Assembly: GCF_037176765.1 (NCBI RefSeq)
Contig: NC_090034.1
Coordinates: forward strand, 93,174,500-93,238,499
Origin: Anolis sagrei
Lineage: Eukaryota > Chordata > Lepidosauria > Squamata > Anolidae
DNA length: 64,000 nt
Direction: 5' to 3'
Shown: piece by piece, positions 1 through 10,440 of the stretch
Layout: the number at the start of each line of letters is the position of its first letter
How positions within the stretch are numbered: the first letter of the stretch is position 1
Translations under genes and position numbers: made by a program
The notes under the pieces: generated by a model
What the model was told of the DNA's origin: nothing
Database searches by the model: none
What the model saw: the letters and a program-made list of their open reading frames with translations, nothing else

Positions 1-59
1 TTAAATCTCAAAATGTTTAATAAGGGATACTCAACCTAAAATTATTTTTTTTCAAGAAT

Positions 60-655
60 CTGAGGTGTGTTGTGGCAGTAATAAAGTCCACAGATGTCTT
101 TTGCTATGACATCCAAGGAAGTCTTGATACCTCTTTATTCTGCCTTGGTCAGACCACATCTGGAATACTGTGTCCAATTCTGGGCACCACAATTGAAGGG
201 AGATATTGACAAGCTGGAATGTGTCCAGAGGATGGTGAATAAAATTATCAAAGGTCAGGAGAACAAGCTCTATGAGGAGCGGATTAAAGAGCTGGGCATG
301 TTTAGTCTGAAGAAGAGAAGGCTGAAAGGAGACATGATAACAATGTGTAAATATGTGAGGGGAAGTCCAAGGGAGGAGGGAACAAGCTTGTTTTCTGCTG
401 CCCTGGAGACTAGGACACAGAACAATGGCTTCAAACTACAGGAGATTCCACCTGAACATTAGGAAGAACTTCCTCACTGTGAGAGCTGTTCAGCAGTGGA
501 ACTCTCTCTCTGCTCCAGAGTGTGGTGGAGGCTCCTTCTCTAAGTGGAGGCTGGATGGCCATCTGTCAGAGGTGCTTTGAATGCAATTTTCCCGCTTCTT
601 GGCAAGCAGTTGGACTGGATGACCTATGAAGTCTCTTCCAACTCTATGATTCTAT
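60..655 (+). mobile_element. CR1 LINE, 3' end of ORF2 plus tail
   Basis: The open frame at 94-462 carries the C-terminal part of a CR1 reverse transcriptase, with hallmark strings RPHLEYCVQFWAP and [13 protein letters not shown]. The homology continues past the stop at 462 in another frame to about 590, so the copy is frameshifted. It ends with the CR1-type tail 'ctatgattctat'. It is a 5'-truncated dead insertion. Confidence 0.9.
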
Positions 656-764
656 ATATCTGTGCTAATATTTAAAAGAGGAAGCTTATCTTGGGCAGAG
701 TGGAAATCCAAATTCCACCCATCCAAGGCACATTTAGTTTTCTCCTATTCTTTGTTTATATAAA

Positions 765-1082
765 TAATAGAGTCTCACTTATCCAACCTTCGCTTAGCCA
801 GTGTTCTGCATTATCCAATACAGTCTAGGGTGGGAGAAAGAAAGAATCCTTGTCTGTTTTGGTGCTAAATTCGTAAATACCGTAATTACTACATAACATT
901 ACCATGTATTGAACTGCTTTTTCGGTCAATTTCTTGTAAAACATGATTTTTGGTACTCAATTTGTAAAATCATAATGGAATCATGATGGAATGGAAATTT
1001 GATGTTTAATAGGCTTTTCCTTAATCCTTCCTTATTCAACATTCCACTGGACCGTTTATGTTGGATAAGTGAGACTCTGCTG
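765..1082. mobile_element. Tigger/pogo-like MITE
   Basis: The two ends are inverted copies of 'gagtctcacttatccaac', the classic Tigger-type terminus. About 270 bp of AT-rich non-coding sequence lies between them. A TA follows the right end, as expected for a TA target site; the left TA has decayed. Confidence 0.75.
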
Positions 1083-1084
1083 TA

Positions 1085-1825
1085 TTATAGATCTGTAATA
1101 AAATGAAATTGTCTCTTACTGCAAATTGGTCATTTTGAACTCACTTTCTGGAACTGAGCACAAAGGGGAAAGAGGAAGGAAGAGAGGAAGGGAAACACTG
1201 AGTTGTTTAAAACGCAGCTGGAAAAAAAAGGCAGGCAGAGGATTCATTAAAACTGTTCCTGCCAAATTAGAGGAATTGGAAGATGTGTTGCAATATCATG
1301 AAATGTATTCTGTACTTTAATTTGTGCAAGCAGCTTTAGAAACAGTAATCTCGAAACTAACAAAAGCCACATGGAAAGCCACAAGAAAACTTCAAGTCAA
1401 CCAAAGAAAGACACAACGGGGAAGGTGCAAATGTGTGCAGTTAAAACAGTCATCTGTTGAAACAGCTGCTGATCTATAGATCTTAAGATGCTTAATCTAT
1501 ACACAAACAGGCTATAGTTCCAAATGCTGAGAAGCCTCCCCTCAAATGACATTTCACTTAGAGCGAGCGCCATGAACATGTAGCCCAAACGCTGTCAATA
1601 TCCTCCCCAAACACTACGGCTCAGCACTCAAGGAATGCTTTCATTTGGGGAGAATTTCATCCTAGATTTGTTTCCTTCACCACAGGCAGGCATCCCAGGG
1701 TTCTTTGTGTGTAATTTGCATGACCCCACCCACCACCTCTTCCTTAACCCTTTCCTACTCTTTTCTATGACACACAGCAAACACAGAGGAAGTGATCAGC
1801 AGCTGAACAGACTGGAGGGGTCTGA
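1085..1825. other. Unassigned non-coding stretch
   Basis: No gene or repeat was recognised here. A 64-codon frame at 1126-1320 is rich in Lys/Arg/Glu, has no splice context and resembles no known domain. Confidence 0.4.
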
Positions 1826-2196
1826 CAATGGACCGGGACCAAACTTGGCACAGAGAAGCCCGTGACCAACTGAACATACTGCAGGGATTTGGGGGAAATG
1901 AACTTTGGGAGGTGTCATTCACCTGCATCCTGAGAGCATTCAATCCAGCTGACGAAGAAACTGGACCACACTTGGCATACAGACCCAACAAGGCCAACTG
2001 TAAATACTGGCTGGGTTTGAGGGTGATTGCCCTGGGAATCTGGGAGTTTCAGTTCACACTTATCCAGAGAGCACTGAACCCAGCTGATGACAGATCTGGA
2101 CCAAACTTGGCACAGAGACCCAACATGGCCAACTGTGCATACAGGTCTGGTTTGGGAAGGATTGACCCACAATTCTGGGAATTGTAGTTCACCCAT
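1826..2196. repeat. Three ~130-bp tandem units related to the hAT interior
   Basis: The block 'acttggcacagaga..ccaactg' recurs at about 1,842, 1,970 and 2,102, each followed by a 'tttcagttcac/ttgtagttcac' block. The same composite unit forms the inside of the hAT elements elsewhere in the window, but no hAT ends are visible here. Confidence 0.6.
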
Positions 2197-2468
2197 ATCA
2201 TTATGTATTTTCTAATGGGCATGGAGCAAACCAACTTTTGGGTTCTCCTGGAACGTAGATGTTTTGCCAAAAGAAAGCTGGAGAGAAGGTCCGTCAGAGA
2301 CCAACTGCCTCTGCCATTCCCACACTAGGTTGCATAATCCTAAAGGTTGAACCTTAAATAGGCTATACTTTAAATAAAATGACCCATCTTTCAACCCAAC
2401 GTTCTGGGTGTGGTCTCGTATTTTTCCGTTTGTCACTTCTCCTATATGCAGTTAAATCATCTGAAAAT
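2197..2468. other. Short unassigned spacer
   Basis: About 270 bp between the tandem block and the hAT element. No gene, terminal repeat or known repeat was recognised. Confidence 0.35.
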
Positions 2469-2476
2469 AGCTAAGC

Positions 2477-3467
2477 TAATGTTTCTCAACCTTCCTAATG
2501 CTGTGACCCCTTAATAAAGTTCCTTATGTTGCAGTGACCCCGGCCATGAAATTTTTTTCATTGCTTCTTCATAACTGTAATTTTGCTACTGCTGTGTGTT
2601 GTAATGTAAATATATGATATGCAGGATGTATTTTCATTCACTGGATCTAATTTGGCACATATACTCGATATACCCAAATTTGAATGCTGGTGAGAATGGG
2701 GGGCGGGGGTCATTTGGGAGTTGCGGTTTCTGGGATGTATAGTTAACCTACAATCAAAGAGCATTCTGAACTCCACCAATGATGGAATTGAACCAAACTT
2801 GGAACTCAGAACTCCCATGGCATACAAAAAATACTGGAAGGGTTTGGTGGGCATTGACCTTGACTTTTGGAGTTGTAGTTCACCTACACCCAGAGAGCAC
2901 TGTGGACTCAAACAGTGATAGATCCGGTCCAAACTTGGCCCAAATACTCAATATGCCCAAATGTGAACACTGGTGGAGTTTGGGGAAAATAGACCTTGAC
3001 ATTTGGGAGTTGTGATTGTTGGGATTTATAGTTCACCTACAATCAAAGAGCATTCTGAAACCCACCAATGATAGAATTGAGCCAAATTTCCCACACAGAA
3101 CCCCCATTCCTTGAAGGGACTCTTTGGTGCAAACCTCTCTCCAGCCATGCATGCTCTCCCTCACCCATGCATGCGCACCATGCTGCTATGCGCTGAGCAT
3201 GCCTGCTCTCCCCTCCCTGTTAGGAGTCCCAGAAACAGGCCTCCCCTTGGCTGAGAGGACAGCTTATCACAACGGAGGAGGCTTTTGATGGAAGGATTTG
3301 CTGCCAGATTCCAAAAAGGAAGATAATGACAAGCAGGGAGATCTTCAGCTTTCTCTGCCTAAGGGGTTCATAAGACTATCAAAAAAAATTCTGATGGTTT
3401 TTGGCGAACCCCCAAAATTCCCTCGCGACACCACCAGGGGTCATGACCCCAAGGTTGAGAAATGCTG
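2477..3467. mobile_element. Non-autonomous hAT element (SPIN/URR1-like ends)
   Basis: The left end reads 'gtttctcaaccttcctaatg' and the right end 'aaggttgagaaatgctg'. The element is flanked by a perfect 8-bp duplication, agctaagc (2469-2476 and 3468-3475), diagnostic of hAT insertion. The interior is two to three degenerate units with 'gggagttgtagtt', then about 230 bp unlike the other copies. The ends resemble the SPIN/URR1/Charlie families from memory. Confidence 0.85.
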
Positions 3468-3475
3468 AGCTAAGC

Positions 3476-3887
3476 CTTAAAAAAAGAAAAGAAAGAAATT
3501 GTCATTCCCATTTCTAAACTTTGGTGGCCACTGAGTAAACATTAGAAGATCATTGGTAGACACTCAAGAATTTATTACACAATGGCTTCACTTTGTTGCC
3601 ATGCATTGGAGTTCCCTTTTTTATATAGAGATCTGAGTTCTCCTCAACTTTTGCCTTCTGTCTTCTGAGTCACAGAAGTCTCTCCCTGCTATAATAAGCA
3701 TTTGCTCTCGTAACAAACTAGCCTTGTATCTTAGAAACATCAACTGTTGGATAACCAATCAGATTCCATACTTCCTGGTGCAATAGATATTGTTCGTACT
3801 GTCAACTACAGATAGGCTGCGAAATCCTACAGCAAATACACGAGCTGTGAAGTGGCCAAAGTTCCACAGAGGAAAACAAAAAGTAGG
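3476..3887 (+). promoter_or_regulatory. Putative 5' flank of Siglec-like gene 1
   Basis: This 410-bp stretch precedes the start codon and holds no recognised repeat. It has a TATA-like 'tttttatatagag' near 3,620 and an AP-1-like 'tgagtca' near 3,667. No transcription start can be fixed from sequence alone. Confidence 0.25.
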
Positions 3888-3948
3888 ATGAGCTATTTCT
3901 TTGAGATCTTGATGCTTGGACTGGCTTCCTTCTCACTGGATTGGGATG
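3888..3948 (+). CDS. Exon 1, signal peptide of Siglec-like gene 1
   Basis: The ATG opens a 20-codon hydrophobic leader (MSYFFEILMLGLASFS...) that ends at donor GATG|GTAAGT in phase 1. This matches the phase-1 acceptor of the V-set exon. Confidence 0.8.
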
Positions 3949-6900
3949 GTAAGTGAGAAATTGAGAGAACAGAGCTCACAGCCAGAAATAATCCAACTGG
4001 GATTATTCTACACAATATTTTCTTTGATCAAATGTTCTCTATTGAAAGGACCTGAATTTCTTTTTTTCTTTGCAGGTGCATTGTCTACAACCTATGATTA
4101 CACACTGAATGCCCCCCGTGCTGTGTCAGTTGAGGAGGGGCAGTCTGTCTTCATCCCCTGCAACTTCACGTTCCCAACATTAGCCAACAACAACATGGCC
4201 AAACTGTATGGATACTGGTATGAGGAAGGAAGCAACGTTGTCTCTGATCCTCCGGTGGCCACCAACGATGACAGAAAAGCAATCGCACAGTATGCCCATA
4301 AGCGCTTTTATCTACTGGAAGGTCTACAGCAAGGGGTTTGCTCTTTCATCATCACCAAAGTTCAAGATGTTGACCAAAAGACATATTTCTTCAGAATGGA
4401 GAAAGGAAGAACAAGAATAAATTATCATGACTTTCAAACAACTGTGAGAGTGACAGGTGCGTGCCTCTGAGCTATCTACTAAAGTCCTCTCCAATCACTA
4501 ATCACTGTCTTATCACTTTGTGGCTTAGGCAGATTATAGTTGCCATCTGATTTCCTTTAAAGGAAGGTATTGTTCAGAGTGTTTCTGAATATTGGCTGCT
4601 AATAGCTGTCATGTTATATTTCAGATCACATTGTTCTATCTTTTACTCTGAACTTCATAGGAGTCATATGAGTAGAGAATCTATTTGGGGGATATCAATG
4701 CTGAAATAGTACTCATTGCAAAACTTCTAGTAGCAGTGGGTTGTTGTAGGTTTTTCAGGCTATATGGTCATGTTCTAGAAGGATTCTCTCCTTACATTTC
4801 GCCTGCATCTATGGCAGGCATCCTCAGGCGAAAAGTCAGGAGGGAATGCTTCTAGAACATGGCCATTTAGCCCAAAAAACTTACAAAATCCAGTGATTCC
4901 AGCCATGAAAGCCTTTGACAACACATCTAGAAGCAGCAGAGGTTGGAAACACTCCCATCCCATTGCTTCTCCTTGGCCCAAATTGGAGGGGGGAAAGGCA
5001 GCCTTCCCTCTTCCCCTCCTTCCTCACCTTCTTATTAAACCTGAACAGAGATCATCAGTAACACAAGGGAAGCTATTTTGGATGCTTGAAGTATATAGAG
5101 CAGAGGAAACCATTTTCAATAAGGGCTTCTTGCAAAAGCTTATCTGCAGAAGGACTTTGACAACCATGTTGTCAGGCAGGAGCTGTGAGTTTTTCACTGG
5201 TTCAATTGAAGCTCTAACTTGTTTGTAACTGCACTTTGCAAATTCATGACTTTATAAAGTCAGGATCTCATCAGACTTACCAATTTAAGTATTTTAGGAT
5301 GCTTGTAGCCAGTTGAGGGATGGATGAACATGCAGCTCATCACACTACATCCCTCAACTTCCGGCAGAGACCCCACCTCCAAAACGTTTCCTCGTCAACA
5401 TGGGAAGGCTTCCATGTTGTGCTGGCTCCAATGGCACCAGCACACTTCTGCCACACTCAGGCGATGCTTCACCCATTTTTTGGGGGAAGAGTCACTGCAC
5501 TGGAGCAGCGCGTGGGCAATGGAGTCACCCTGCGCACCTCAGTTTCACCATGCTTGCAGGTGAACTGGTATGGGGTGGTGTGTGTGTGTGTGTGATAAAG
5601 TCCTATATGTTAATACAAGAACTTTCACAAGTTACTAAACTAGTTATGTTGTCTTTTTTTCTGATCTTATTGTTACAGCACCCCATAAGGACTTCTTCTC
5701 TACACTGTTTAGATCTTCGAATGCAACAGTTTCCTTCCTGATAGGTCTACTCCTCATCAAGTAAGTGATCACTTGCCTTTGATGCCCATCCAGTGAACTA
5801 CTTTGGCTGGAAAAAGAGAAATGGAAGGGAGGATTTTTAGGAATAAATAACATGGGAGCCAGCATGGTGTAGTGCAGCATTTCTCAACCCGGGGGTCAAG
5901 ACCCCTGGTGGGCGGTCACGATGGATTGTGAGAGGAGCTGTCAAACATCATCAGAAAACAGTATTTTCTGTTGATCGTGTGGTTCTGTGTGGGAAGTTTG
6001 GCCCAATTCTATCATTGATGTGGTTCAGAATGCTCTTTGATTTTAGGTGAACTATAAAATCCTGCAACTACAACTCCCAAATGTCGAGGTCTATTTTCCC
6101 CAAATTCCACCAGTGTTCACATTTGGACATATTGAGTATCTGTGCCAAGTTTGGTCCAGACCTATCATTGTTTGAGTCTACAGTGCTCTCTGGAGGCAGG
6201 TGAACTACAACTCCAAAAGTCAAGGTCAATGCCCACCAAACCCTTCCAGTATTTTCTGTTGTTCATGGGAGTTCTCTGTGCCAAGTTTGGTTCAATCCCA
6301 TCGTTGGTGGTGTTCAGAATGTTCTTTGATTGTAGATTAACTATAAATCCCAGCAACTACAACTCCCAAATGACAAAATCAATCCCTTCCACCAGTATTC
6401 AAATTTGGGCGTATCAGGTATCTGTGTCAAATTTCATCCAGTGAATGAAAATACATCCTGCATATCAGATATTTACATTACGATTCATAACAGTAGCAAA
6501 ACTACAGTTATGAAATAGCAATGAAAATAATGTTATGGTTGGGGGTCACCACAACATGAGGAACTGTATTAAGGGATCATGACATTAGGAAAGTTGAGAA
6601 ACACTGGTGCAGTGGTTTGAGAATTGGACTATTACTCTGGAGTCCAGGGCTTGATTTTCCACTCAAACGTGGACATTCACTGTGTGACTTTGGCTGGGTC
6701 ACACTCTCTTATCCCCAGAATACCCCATGATATAGCTGCTTTGTATTAGAAACAACTTGAAGTCAAATGAGGAATATGAGGAATCCCAGTGATAATTACT
6801 GGGATCCTTCACAGTCCTCGTGTTCTTATGTGATCCCACCTCCTGACTAATGATTATGTACTCTTACCATTTTCTTTCAGAGTTTTTCTTTGTTCGTTGT

Positions 6901-7097
6901 TATTTTTTGTTGTCTTCTGGTTTTCAAGCGGGAGGAAGACTCAACTTCATCCAAGTGGGTGTGAACAAATTGCAAGGGTGAGACCAACAGAATCCATAAC
7001 ATCTCTTCTGCCCAATCTTTGCACAGAGTCTGGATCGTTTCCATCCAATGAACTCTTGTTGAGTGGCAGAGGAACCCAAAAGCAAATGTGTCTATGA
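3888..7097 (+). CDS. Siglec-like single-V-set receptor with transmembrane lysine (4 exons)
   Basis: Exons 3888-3948, 4076-4456, 5679-5760 and 6881-7097 sum to 741 nt, giving an uninterrupted 246-aa protein. Order: signal peptide (1-20), one Siglec-type V-set (about 21-147), short stalk, membrane segment (about 162-187) with Lys175 inside it, then a ~59-residue tail without ITIM-like tyrosine motifs. The V-set has the Siglec pattern: intrasheet cysteines (IPCNF, GVCSF), GYWY, PVATN and F-strand YFFRMEKG, whose Arg127 is at the position that binds sialic acid in CD33-family members. The extra cysteine that ties V to C2 in CD33 proteins is absent, and no C2 exon was found. By family knowledge a buried lysine pairs with DAP12-type adaptors, so an activating cell-surface role is inferred. 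PILR-like is the alternative name; the V-set fits Siglec better. Confidence 0.8.
4076..4456 (+). CDS. Exon 2, Siglec-type V-set of gene 1
   Basis: The acceptor is tttctttgcag|GTGC and the donor GACAG|GTGCGT, phase 1 to 1, 381 nt. The exon carries the B-strand and E-strand cysteines and the arginine codon at 4393-4395 in YFFRMEKG. As in Siglecs, the F strand has no cysteine. Confidence 0.88.
4735..4935. mobile_element. Penelope-like terminal fragments, head to head
   Basis: The block 'gttgttgtaggtttttcagg..ctatggcaggcatcctcag' (plus sense) meets an inverted copy of the same terminal sequence ('cttctagaacatggcc..ccagccatgaaagcc'). This inverted end-to-end layout is typical of Penelope-like insertions. 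It lies in intron 2 of Siglec-like gene 1. Confidence 0.6.
4936..5678. other. Rest of intron 2 of gene 1, with a GT microsatellite
   Basis: No exon or C2 domain was found here. A (GT)n run sits at about 5,578-5,595. The intron ends in a T-rich acceptor, attgttacag, at 5678. Confidence 0.5.
5679..5760 (+). CDS. Exon 3, stalk and first half of the TM of gene 1
   Basis: Bounded by gttacag and GTAAGTG, 82 nt, phase 1 to 2. It encodes APHKDFF, a short stalk with an NAT glycosylation site, then the start of the membrane helix (FLIGLLLI). The split codon at the exon end becomes the membrane lysine. Confidence 0.7.
5851..6775 (+). mobile_element. tRNA-derived SINE interrupted by a hAT element
   Basis: The head 'gggagccagcatggtgtagtg' (A-box region) ends at 5,874 and resumes at about 6,607 with 'gtgcagtggtttgagaattg', a decayed B box and 'gtgactttggctgggtcac'. 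This is the common reptilian tRNA-SINE layout. The hAT at 5875-6606 landed inside its A box. Confidence 0.65.
5875..6606. mobile_element. Non-autonomous hAT in intron 3 of gene 1
   Basis: The ends are 'cagcatttctcaacc' and 'gttgagaaacactg'. The 8-bp flanks gtgtagtg and gtgcagtg differ at one base. The interior is the usual set of ~140-bp 'ctacaactcccaaa' units, inverted relative to the 2,477 copy. Confidence 0.85.
6881..7097 (+). CDS. Exon 4, rest of the TM and the cytoplasmic tail of gene 1
   Basis: The acceptor is tttctttcag. The first base completes AA|A, giving Lys, followed by VFLCSLLFFVV and the stop-transfer SSGRK. The tail runs to TGA at 7095-7097 and contains no tyrosine. A GTGAGA at about 6,979 could act as an alternative donor, but read-through keeps the frame open to the stop. 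Confidence 0.7.
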
Positions 7098-7233
7098 TGC
7101 CACCCATCAATACCAGCAAAGAGGACATGACTGTTAAGCTTGGTTTTCAAACTCAGAGATGTGGGTTGTAAACACTATAGCATAAATAACTTTTTGTTCA
7201 AGGAAAATTCATTTTTTTTAAAAAAAAAGTATG
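7098..7233 (+). other. Probable 3' UTR of gene 1
   Basis: This 136-bp stretch has no frame and no canonical AATAAA; 'cataaataac' near 7,180 is the closest. It runs into the CR1 remnant. Confidence 0.35.
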
Positions 7234-7696
7234 AATCATAGAATCAAAGAGTTGGAAGAGACCTCATGGGCCATCCAGTCCAACCCCCTGCCAAGAAGCA
7301 GGAATATTCCATTCAAATCACCCCTGACAGATGGCCATCCAGCCTCTGTTTAAAAGCTTCCAAAGAAGGAGCCTCCAACACACTCCGGGGCAGAGAGTTC
7401 CACTGCTGAACGGCTCTCACAGTTAGGAAGTTCTTCCTCTTGTTCAGATGGAATCTCCTTTCTTGTAGTTTGAAGCCATTGTTTCGTGTCCTAGTCTCTA
7501 GGGAAGCAGAAAGCTTGCTCCCTCCTCTCACATATTTATACATGGCTATCATATCTCCTCTTAGCCTTCTCTTCTTCAGGCTAAACATGCCCAGCTCCTT
7601 AAGCCGCTCCTCATAGGGCTTGTTCTCCAGACCCTTGGTCATTTTAGTCGCCCTCCTCTGGACACATTCCAGCTTGTCAATATCTCTCTTGAATTG
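7234..7696 (-). mobile_element. CR1 LINE, 3' part (split by L1)
   Basis: On the minus strand the CR1 tail and ORF2 C-terminus are read ([21 protein letters not shown], then NSLPRSV). The copy stops at the L1 target site and resumes at 14,472. Confidence 0.9.
7681..7696. repeat. L1 target-site duplication, left copy
   Basis: The 16-bp string tatctctcttgaattg is repeated exactly at 14472-14487. The two copies bracket the L1. Confidence 0.92.
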
Positions 7697-9321
7697 AATT
7701 TTTTTTCTAAGGACTTCCAGGTGGAGGCAAGATGGAGGCAGCAGCAGCTTTCTGAGCTCTGGGAGCTCAGGGAACTGAAATCCTCCTCCAATGGGCCTGG
7801 AGAATGCCATTTCTCCCCCGTATCGGCAGGCAAGCCGAGGCTGGCATATCTTATTCGTCGAGGTGGCTTTGGACGGGAAGGTGGGGGTCCCAAAAAGACC
7901 CAACAACCCAATCCGGAGCCCCAAGAGACAGAGGCTGTGGAAGAAGGACGCCGACCAATTGGGATTGGTGAGCAAGCCTACCACCTTCATTGTGCTTAGC
8001 GAAGGACTCAAAGAAGAAAGGAAGAAAGAAAGATAAAGGAAACAGAGGGAAAGAAATGAGAGGTAGAAGGGTAAAACCCCTCAAAATATAAATAAATAAA
8101 TAAATAAAAGGAGGCTCAAGAGTCGCAAGAGAGATATACAAATAGAATGTAAATAGAATGTAAAGAACTTTGAAGTTTGATACTCTTCACATAGAGGTGG
8201 GAGAACCCCATTACTCTACTACTCTAATCTACTACTCTACAACTCTACTACTATTATTGTTGAACTATTATTACTAAACTGCTATTATACTATATTATTA
8301 CCTTACTACTAATATACTACTAATATAAGTACCGTGCAAGGCGACGAGGCGGCGGAGAGGCTGTAGAGGCAAAGAAGCGGCGAGGAAGCAAGAAAGGAGT
8401 GCAGTTGGCACGGGGGAACCAGGAGATTACCAGGAGGCGCCGAAAAGAAACGGAAAGTAGAAGACGTCACAAAAGGGAAGTAAAAGTGGAGTAAAAGAGA
8501 AGTAAAAGAGAGAAAAGGGATTTAAAAATAAATTAGCAAGCACCTCCGGGGCACCTAACTGTGCTTTACTGTGCGCTTGGAGAAGAAACACATAATAAAT
8601 CCAAACAAGTTCTTCAAGCTGAGGAGGACGAATTGAAGGTCTGGAAGACTCTTAAATCTACGAGAAGCAAGAGGAATATAATAGGACAAATAAACGGACT
8701 AGGACCAGAGGACTATAGCCAGCTAAAGTGAGTAAATTAAATTACAATTAATTAAAATTCTAACCATAAGTGTAATTGAGTAATTGAGTAATAAATTGAC
8801 ATTAATTATATTGGGAACCTACCAAGTAGATCTATACTGGGTTAAAATCATAAGAACCATATGAATAAGTAATTCATGGCAATAACTTTATTATGAATTA
8901 AAGAACTAATGACTGATTTCATGAAGACATATAGAGTTAGTGTGATTTTTTGTAATGAATGGATTGTAAGAAATGAAATTTGAAAATATGGAATTTGTAT
9001 AAATGTGAAATAGAATCTTTCTAGTATTACATTAATTGCTATTTAATTGTGGATTAATTTATCTCAAATATTGGATGGACTAAGACATTGAGGTAATTAA
9101 ATAATATTGAATATTGTGAAGTCAGAAAAATTGATTTGTGGATTCATTATAAACTTGTAAGAATAAAGACGGAATCTAATGAACATCAGGAAAGAACACA
9201 AATCAGACTAAATACCTAATTGTCAAAGTTAAGTAATAATCAACCCACATAGTTGGATTCTTATTTCTATAATTCTACTGACCCAAGCAACAATAACTAA
9301 AGAAAGAAATAGACATTAAAG
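7697..9321 (+). other. L1 5' UTR
   Basis: This is non-coding L1 leader: GC-richer for the first ~300 bp, with an (AAAT)n run near 8,088, a 'tactctac' simple stretch at 8,210-8,330, then AT-rich sequence. No internal promoter element was identified. Confidence 0.6.
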
Positions 9322-10230
9322 ATGGAGAAGCCTAATACAGCAAAACAAAACAAAATATCGGCAATAAGAAGACACTCTGTTCAAGGGGAACCATCCCCTA
9401 AACAAGCAGAACCTTCCCTAAAAGACTTAATGACCAAGCTACTTAAAATCCAAGCAACGCAAGAGAAACTACAAGAAACTCAAGAGAAACTACAAGAAAC
9501 GCAAGAGAAAATGTGAACATCGCAAGAAAAGCAGCAGGCCAAGTTGAAAAAAATGATTAAAGACAAAATGGGAAAGGTGAGAGAGGAAATCAAAAGGAGC
9601 TTTCAATAGTTAAAAATAAGATGGATGGAATGCAAAATGAGATTGGGATAATGAAAAAAATATAATACAGAAGAAATTTCAGGAAAAAAACAAAGAAAAG
9701 ACTGGACATTCTAGAAGAGTTTTCTACTAGATTAATTAGACAACAAGAAACAATAGAACTAAGAGAAACAGAATATCAACGAAGAGTTAGGAATATTGAG
9801 GAGGAGGAACAAGACAATCTGAGAAGCATAGTAACAGAAATAACTGCCAAAATACTGGACATACCAATAGAGGAGATGGACTCAAGTATAGACAGACTGT
9901 ACCGAGTACAAACAAATTATGCCCAAAAAAATGGAACAGCAAAAGATATCATGGTCCACCTAACAAGGAAATGCTTAAGAGACCAGATTCTAAAAAATAA
10001 TGCTAAACAACCAACATTTTACAAGGGAAAAAAGTTGCCATTATAAAGGAAGTGACAGCATCTATAATGAGTAAAAGAAAACCATACTATTTCTTAACTG
10101 ACGAACTTAAGAAATAGCAAATAAAATTCCGGTGGGAAAGGAAAGAAGGGATAATGGCAACTTATAAAGGAGAAAAAAGTCTGAATTACCTCTGTGGACA
10201 AAGCGAAAGCTTTTTATCAGAAAATAACAA
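9322..10230 (+). pseudogene. L1 ORF1 (RNA-binding coiled-coil protein), broken
   Basis: It starts MEKPNTAKQNK and has heptad-like repeats of QEKLQET. A stop falls after 64 codons (9514-9516). Further frames up to about 10,230 keep L1 ORF1-like text (NIEEEEQDNLRS, then IPIEEMDSSIDRLYR), matching the RRM/CTD zone. At least three breaks are visible. Confidence 0.75.
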
Positions 10231-10440
10231 AAGAATATGATGGTGAAAAAAAGCAACAGAAAAAAGAACCAGCTTCCAGAGATGACATGGAATCGGAAGA
10301 GGAAGGTCTGCGCAAGCATCCGGAGAGATAGAAATGAAAAAAAGGAGAGAAAAGGCCAAGACAGATATCCCCTAAGAACTATGGCAAACAATTCTACAGA
10401 ACTAAAACAACAAAGGACTTGATAGAATTAGATCAAAGAG

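Noticed and set aside
4457-5678. Search for a C2-set exon in gene 1
   Set aside because: No C..W..C pattern with splice sites was found. The V exon also lacks the interdomain cysteine, in keeping with a single-domain receptor.
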